Below are positions 4,460-7,763 of a stretch of DNA of 7,763 bases, piece by piece. Under the pieces are notes generated by a model. The model saw only the letters and a program-made list of their open reading frames with translations. It searched no databases and was not told the DNA's origin. Made by a program: the position numbers and the translations under genes. Numbering within the stretch: the stretch's first letter is position 1; each line of letters begins with the position of its first letter. The stretch is from an uncultured Clostridium sp. (GTDB taxonomy: Bacteria > Bacillota > Clostridia > Peptostreptococcales > Peptostreptococcaceae): contig UQCY01000088.1 in assembly GCA_900539645.1 (NCBI GenBank), positions 1 through 7,763 of the forward strand, read 5' to 3'.

Positions 4460-6826
4460 ATGATTGAATTTATAAAGAAAAGAGACGGCAGAACGATACC
4501 ATTTAATGAAAATAAGATAACTAGAGCTATCTTTCTAGCGGCTTCAGATGTTGCTAAAAAGGAAGGAAAAGCTCCAGATTTTAAAATGGCAGAGGATTTG
4601 ACACAGGAAGTAATAGCTTTATTAGAAAGAAGATTCGGTGAAGAAGTACCAAGTGTTGAAGATGTACAGGATGCTGTTGTAAAAGTACTTATAGAAACAG
4701 GACACGCTAAGACTAGCGAGGAATATATACTTTATAGAGCGGAAAGAACTAGAGTTAGAAATTCTAAGACTAGATTAATGAAGGCGATAGAAAAGATAAC
4801 GTTCTCTGATGCAGGCGATGCTGATATAAAAAGAGAAAATGCAAATATAGATGGAAATACAGCTATGGGAACAATGTTACAGTATGGTAGCGCTGTTTCA
4901 AAAGAGTTCTGTAAGACAAATGTATTAAAACCAACTCATGCAATGGCTCATGATTCAGGTGATATACATATACACGATATGGACTTTTTAAATATGGGAA
5001 CACTTACCTGTTGCCAGATAGATGTTGAAAAATTATTTAAAGATGGATTTTCAACAGGTCATGGGTTCTTAAGAGAGCCTAACGATATAATGAGCTATGG
5101 AGCATTAGCAGCTATTGCTATACAGAGCAACCAAAACGATCAGCATGGTGGACAGAGTATACCATTCTTTGATTATGGTTTAGCTGAAGGTGTTCATAAA
5201 ACATTTAGAAAGTTATACATATCTAATTTAACTAAAGGTCTAGTGCTTTTAGATGATATGGAAGATGAATCTACAAAAGAGGCAGTTAAAGAGATTGTCT
5301 ACAATGTAGAGAAAGAAACTAATGTAAAAGCAAGTCTTGATATAAATAAAAGTGAAGAATTTACATCTAGAGTAATCGAAAAATTAGCAGCTAAGTTTAA
5401 TATAGCTGTATTAGAAGCAGAAAAAATAGAAAAGTTTGCTTATAGAGAAGCGTATAAAGAAACTGATAGAAAGACTTATCAGTCAATGGAAGCATTTATA
5501 CACAATTTAAATACTATGCATTCCAGAGCAGGGGCACAGGTTCCATTCTCTAGTATAAACTTTGGTACAGATACTTCTTCAGAAGGTAGAATGGTAAGTA
5601 AGAACCTTCTTCTTTCTCAGGAAAAAGGTCTTGGAAATGGTGAAACACCAATATTCCCAATACTTATATTCAAAGTCAAGGAAGGGGTAAATTTAAACCC
5701 AGGAGATCCAAACTACGATTTATTTAAGTTATCTTGTAGGGTATCTGCTAAGAGATTATTCCCTAACTTTAGTTTCTTAGATGCACCATTTAATGCACAG
5801 TACTACGTTCCAGGAAATCCTGAAACAGAAGCTACTTATATGGGATGCAGAACTAGAGTTATAGGTAATGTTTGTGGGTCAGAAACAGTTAGTGGTAGAG
5901 GAAATCTATCATTTACTACTATAAATCTACCAAGATTAGGTATAATTCATGGATGTGTAGATGGCTCAAATCCTGATATAGATGGATTCTTTAGAGATCT
6001 TGATTCTAAGATAGATTTAGTTATAGAGCAGTTATTAGAAAGAATGGAAATACAAGGAAAGAAAAAAATGAAAAACTTCCCATTCCTTATGGGACAGGGA
6101 GTTTGGATGGGTTCTGATGAGCTTGGTCCAGAAGATGAGTTAGCAGAGGTTATTAAACAAGGAACTTTAACAGTTGGATTTATAGGTTTAGCTGAGTGTT
6201 TAATAGCGCTTATAGGTAAACATCACGGAGAAAGTGAAGATGCCCAGAAGCTTGGTTTAGCTATTATTTCTCATATGAAGGACAGAATGGATGAAGCAAC
6301 AGAAAAATACGGACTAAACTTCTCATTAATAGGTACTCCTGCAGAAGGTTTATCAGGTAGATTTACTGAGATAGATAAGAAAAAATACGGAGAAATAAAA
6401 GGTGTTACAGATAAGGAATATTATACAAATTCATTCCATGTTCCAGTTTATTATAAGATAAGTGCATTTGAGAAGATAAATATAGAAGCACCATATCATC
6501 AGTATACAAATGGTGGACATATTACTTATGTTGAGTTAGATGGTGATCCTACTAATAATTTAGAAGCATTTGAGTCAGTTGTTAGAGCGATGAAAGACGC
6601 TGGAATTGGGTATGGAAGTATAAATCATCCTGTTGATAGAGATCCTGTTTGTGGATATTCTGGAATAATAAACGGAGATATATGCCCAGCATGTGGACGT
6701 AATGAAAAAGATAGCGATATAAAATTTGAAAGAATTAGAAGAATAACTGGATATCTTGTTGGTACTGTTGATAGATTCAACAATGCCAAGAGAGCAGAGG
6801 TTAGAGATAGAGTTAAGCATATGTAG
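4460..6826 (+). CDS. nrdD: Anaerobic (class III) ribonucleoside-triphosphate reductase
   Basis: A 788-residue cytosolic glycyl-radical enzyme that reduces ribonucleoside triphosphates to deoxy forms without oxygen. The N-terminal ATP-cone regulatory domain spans about 1-95 (IKKRDGRTIPFNENKITRAI). The catalytic cysteines are in TLTCCQID (184/185) and YMGCRTRV (463). Near the C-terminus the zinc site shows C731, C742 and C745 (VCGYSG, CPACGR), with H723 nearby. The glycyl-radical loop is RRITGYLVG, radical on G764. Presence of both active-site cysteine regions fits the formate-using type. Residues 256-335 form a charged helical stretch not recognised in the shorter (about 710-residue) E. coli enzyme. 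The start has a strong gaggggg site. NrdG, its activase, follows 44 bases later, so they are probably co-transcribed. NrdR boxes lie directly upstream. The gene looks intact despite the adjacent transposon remnant. Confidence 0.97.
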   Translation: MIEFIKKRDGRTIPFNENKITRAIFLAASDVAKKEGKAPDFKMAEDLTQEVIALLERRFGEEVPSVEDVQDAVVKVLIETGHAKTSEEYILYRAERTRVRNSKTRLMKAIEKITFSDAGDADIKRENANIDGNTAMGTMLQYGSAVSKEFCKTNVLKPTHAMAHDSGDIHIHDMDFLNMGTLTCCQIDVEKLFKDGFSTGHGFLREPNDIMSYGALAAIAIQSNQNDQHGGQSIPFFDYGLAEGVHKTFRKLYISNLTKGLVLLDDMEDESTKEAVKEIVYNVEKETNVKASLDINKSEEFTSRVIEKLAAKFNIAVLEAEKIEKFAYREAYKETDRKTYQSMEAFIHNLNTMHSRAGAQVPFSSINFGTDTSSEGRMVSKNLLLSQEKGLGNGETPIFPILIFKVKEGVNLNPGDPNYDLFKLSCRVSAKRLFPNFSFLDAPFNAQYYVPGNPETEATYMGCRTRVIGNVCGSETVSGRGNLSFTTINLPRLGIIHGCVDGSNPDIDGFFRDLDSKIDLVIEQLLERMEIQGKKKMKNFPFLMGQGVWMGSDELGPEDELAEVIKQGTLTVGFIGLAECLIALIGKHHGESEDAQKLGLAIISHMKDRMDEATEKYGLNFSLIGTPAEGLSGRFTEIDKKKYGEIKGVTDKEYYTNSFHVPVYYKISAFEKINIEAPYHQYTNGGHITYVELDGDPTNNLEAFESVVRAMKDAGIGYGSINHPVDRDPVCGYSGIINGDICPACGRNEKDSDIKFERIRRITGYLVGTVDRFNNAKRAEVRDRVKHM

Positions 6827-6870
6827 TGCTTAGATGTAGTTTTTTAGGGTTGAGAAGGAAGTGGAAATTT

Positions 6871-7422
6871 ATGGATATAAGGATAGCTTCAGATGTTACT
6901 TTTGATAGTATAGTCGATGGTCCTGGTTTAAGGGCTGTCGTTTGGACACAAGGATGTAAGCATAATTGTATAGGTTGCCATAACCCTCAGACTCATAGTT
7001 TAATGGGCGGTAAGGTTGTAGATACAAGTGAGATTATAGATAAAATTAAGTCTAAAAAGCTTCAGAGTGGAGTGACACTATCTGGAGGGGAGCCGTTTTT
7101 ACAGCCAGAAGCAGTTGGAGAAATTGCAGCAGCTGTTAAGGAAATGGGGATGAATGTATGGTCTTTTACTGGGTTTACATTTGAGCAACTTACAGATAAG
7201 AAAAATAAGAATTATTTTAGCAATCTAAGACTTTTAAATAATATAGATGTTTTAGTGGATGGTAAATTTGAAATAAATAAAAAAGATATTTCTTTGAAAT
7301 TTAGAGGTTCATCTAACCAGAGAATTATAGATGTTCAAAAAAGTTTAAAATATGGAAGTGTTGTAATACGGGAAGAGTATACAGAAAACTATGTAGATAC
7401 ATTTTTACCAATGGCAAAATAA
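6871..7422 (+). CDS. nrdG: Anaerobic ribonucleotide reductase activating protein (radical SAM)
   Basis: A 183-residue radical-SAM enzyme that generates the glycyl radical on NrdD using S-adenosylmethionine and a 4Fe-4S cluster. The cluster ligands are in GCKHNCIGCHNPQ (C29, C33, C36, the CX3CX2C pattern). TLSGGEPFLQP (69-79) is the SAM amino-group-binding GGE motif, and DVLVDGKFE (126-134) and LKFRGSSNQRIID (142-154) are usual NrdG blocks. I start at ATG 6871, which follows aaggaagtgg at 6-base spacing and gives the normal length. The frame stays open upstream to a GTG at 6826 that overlaps the nrdD stop but has no ribosome binding site and adds 15 residues foreign to the family. A terminator follows the stop. 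Confidence 0.96.
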   Translation: MDIRIASDVTFDSIVDGPGLRAVVWTQGCKHNCIGCHNPQTHSLMGGKVVDTSEIIDKIKSKKLQSGVTLSGGEPFLQPEAVGEIAAAVKEMGMNVWSFTGFTFEQLTDKKNKNYFSNLRLLNNIDVLVDGKFEINKKDISLKFRGSSNQRIIDVQKSLKYGSVVIREEYTENYVDTFLPMAK

Positions 7423-7439
7423 AATAGATTAAAAAGTTT

Positions 7440-7471
7440 GAGTGTAGTAGATTTTACTGCACTCTTTTTTT
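7440..7471 (+). terminator. Rho-independent terminator of the nrdDG operon
   Basis: A 10-bp stem gagtgtagta/tactgcactc (one T-G pair) with loop gattt is followed by seven T. It lies 17 bases after the nrdG stop and separates the operon from the rRNA promoter. Confidence 0.92.
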
Positions 7472-7560
7472 ATGAAAATTTTATTGGAGTTAAAAAATGC
7501 CTAATAATCGGATAAAATAAATATTTTAAAAGCGTTTGATAAACTCTTAAAATCAAGAGG

Positions 7561-7626
7561 AAAAATAAAAAATAAAAAAAGTTTAAAAAAAGTGTTGACG
7601 TCAAATCTTAAAGATGATAATATAAT
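7561..7626 (+). promoter_or_regulatory. rRNA operon promoter with A-rich upstream element
   Basis: TTGACG at 7595-7600 is the -35. Two -10 readings exist: TAATAT at 7618-7623 with a 17-base gap, or the perfect TATAAT at 7621-7626 with a 20-base gap. The stretch 7561-7594 is almost only A and T with phased A runs, like the UP elements that boost rRNA promoters. Transcription would begin near 7630. Assignment to an rRNA operon rests on the leader that follows. The rest of 7472-7560 is AT-rich and I see nothing in it. Confidence 0.75.
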
Positions 7627-7629
7627 ACT

Positions 7630-7763
7630 TGTCCTTGAGAGAGGGCAACGAAATAGAAATAAATGAACTTTGAAAACTGAACAGCAGATATATTTAGTTT
7701 GAACAAACAGTTCGAACGCCATACAAACCATGCCAGATATTTTGAGATAACATCTGAGCGGAT
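7630..7763 (+). other. 5' leader of a 16S rRNA transcript, with boxA (cut by window end)
   Basis: The sequence tgaactttgaaa at 7664-7675, continuing aactgaacag, is the Firmicute rRNA-leader boxA antitermination signal upstream of 16S genes. Downstream are stems expected of a processed leader: gtttgaac/gttcgaac around aaaca (about 7697-7717), and cagat/atctg near the end. The conserved start of 16S (gagtttgatcctgg) is not reached, so the gene begins to the right of the window. The leader resembles that of C. difficile as I remember it. Confidence 0.75.

Noticed and set aside
6826..6870. Upstream GTG start for nrdG at 6826, overlapping the nrdD stop
   Set aside because: It has no ribosome binding site and adds 15 residues not seen in NrdG proteins; ATG 6871 has a good site and gives the usual length.
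7501..7731. Open frame on the - strand across the rRNA promoter and leader
   Set aside because: It runs through the promoter, boxA and leader stems, has no recognisable domain or ribosome binding site, and its makeup (F, L, K, S rich) reflects reading AT-rich DNA.
7630..7763. Calling the 16S rRNA gene itself
   Set aside because: The conserved 16S 5' sequence is not present before the window ends.
1..7763. CRISPR array, tRNA gene or riboswitch
   Set aside because: No regularly spaced repeats, no cloverleaf with a CCA-type end or TTCGAATC-like arm, and no known riboswitch core were seen on either strand; gttcgaac at 7710-7717 is part of a leader hairpin, not a tRNA.

Overview
The window looks like chromosome of a low-GC, anaerobic clostridial Firmicute. 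It has AT-rich coding with many AGA and ATA codons, strong GGAGG-type ribosome binding sites, an oxygen-sensitive class III ribonucleotide reductase, and an rRNA-leader sequence of Firmicute type. Clostridioides difficile or a close Peptostreptococcaceae relative is my best guess from remembered sequence; I ran no search.

The left half (about 1-4107) is a decayed piece of a Tn916-like conjugative transposon, lying with its conjugation-gene direction leftwards. Two backbone genes are recognisable and both are broken. One is orf9 (179-519, + strand), a small helix-turn-helix regulator with an internal deletion and a frameshift. The other is orf13/tcpC (3287-4092, - strand), which has lost its start and carries a frameshift near its end. 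Between them, in the slot that holds tet(M) in Tn916, sits a three-gene cargo on the - strand: a SAM-dependent methyltransferase, a TetR-family repressor and a MATE efflux pump. Near-identical palindromes (arms aatgaatga/tcattcatt) lie in front of the methyltransferase and pump genes, and a degraded copy lies in front of the repressor gene. This suggests a small self-contained regulon in which the repressor controls all three genes.

An AT-rich stretch of about 250 bp (4093-4356) without a convincing gene joins the element to host sequence. The conjugation genes expected beyond orf13 (orf14 to orf24) are absent on this side, so the element looks unable to transfer by itself.

The right half is ordinary host chromosome: an orphan terminator, two NrdR boxes spaced 15 bp apart, nrdD (4460-6826) and nrdG (6871-7422). 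These encode anaerobic ribonucleotide reductase and its radical-SAM activase and look like one operon closed by a clear terminator at 7440-7471. The window ends in the promoter and 5' leader of an rRNA operon; the 16S gene itself is not reached.

I do not see an obviously unprecedented system. The most interesting items are the methyltransferase/TetR/MATE cargo with its operators in the tet(M) slot, the element's decay, and the placement of its broken end just upstream of the NrdR-controlled nrdDG operon.
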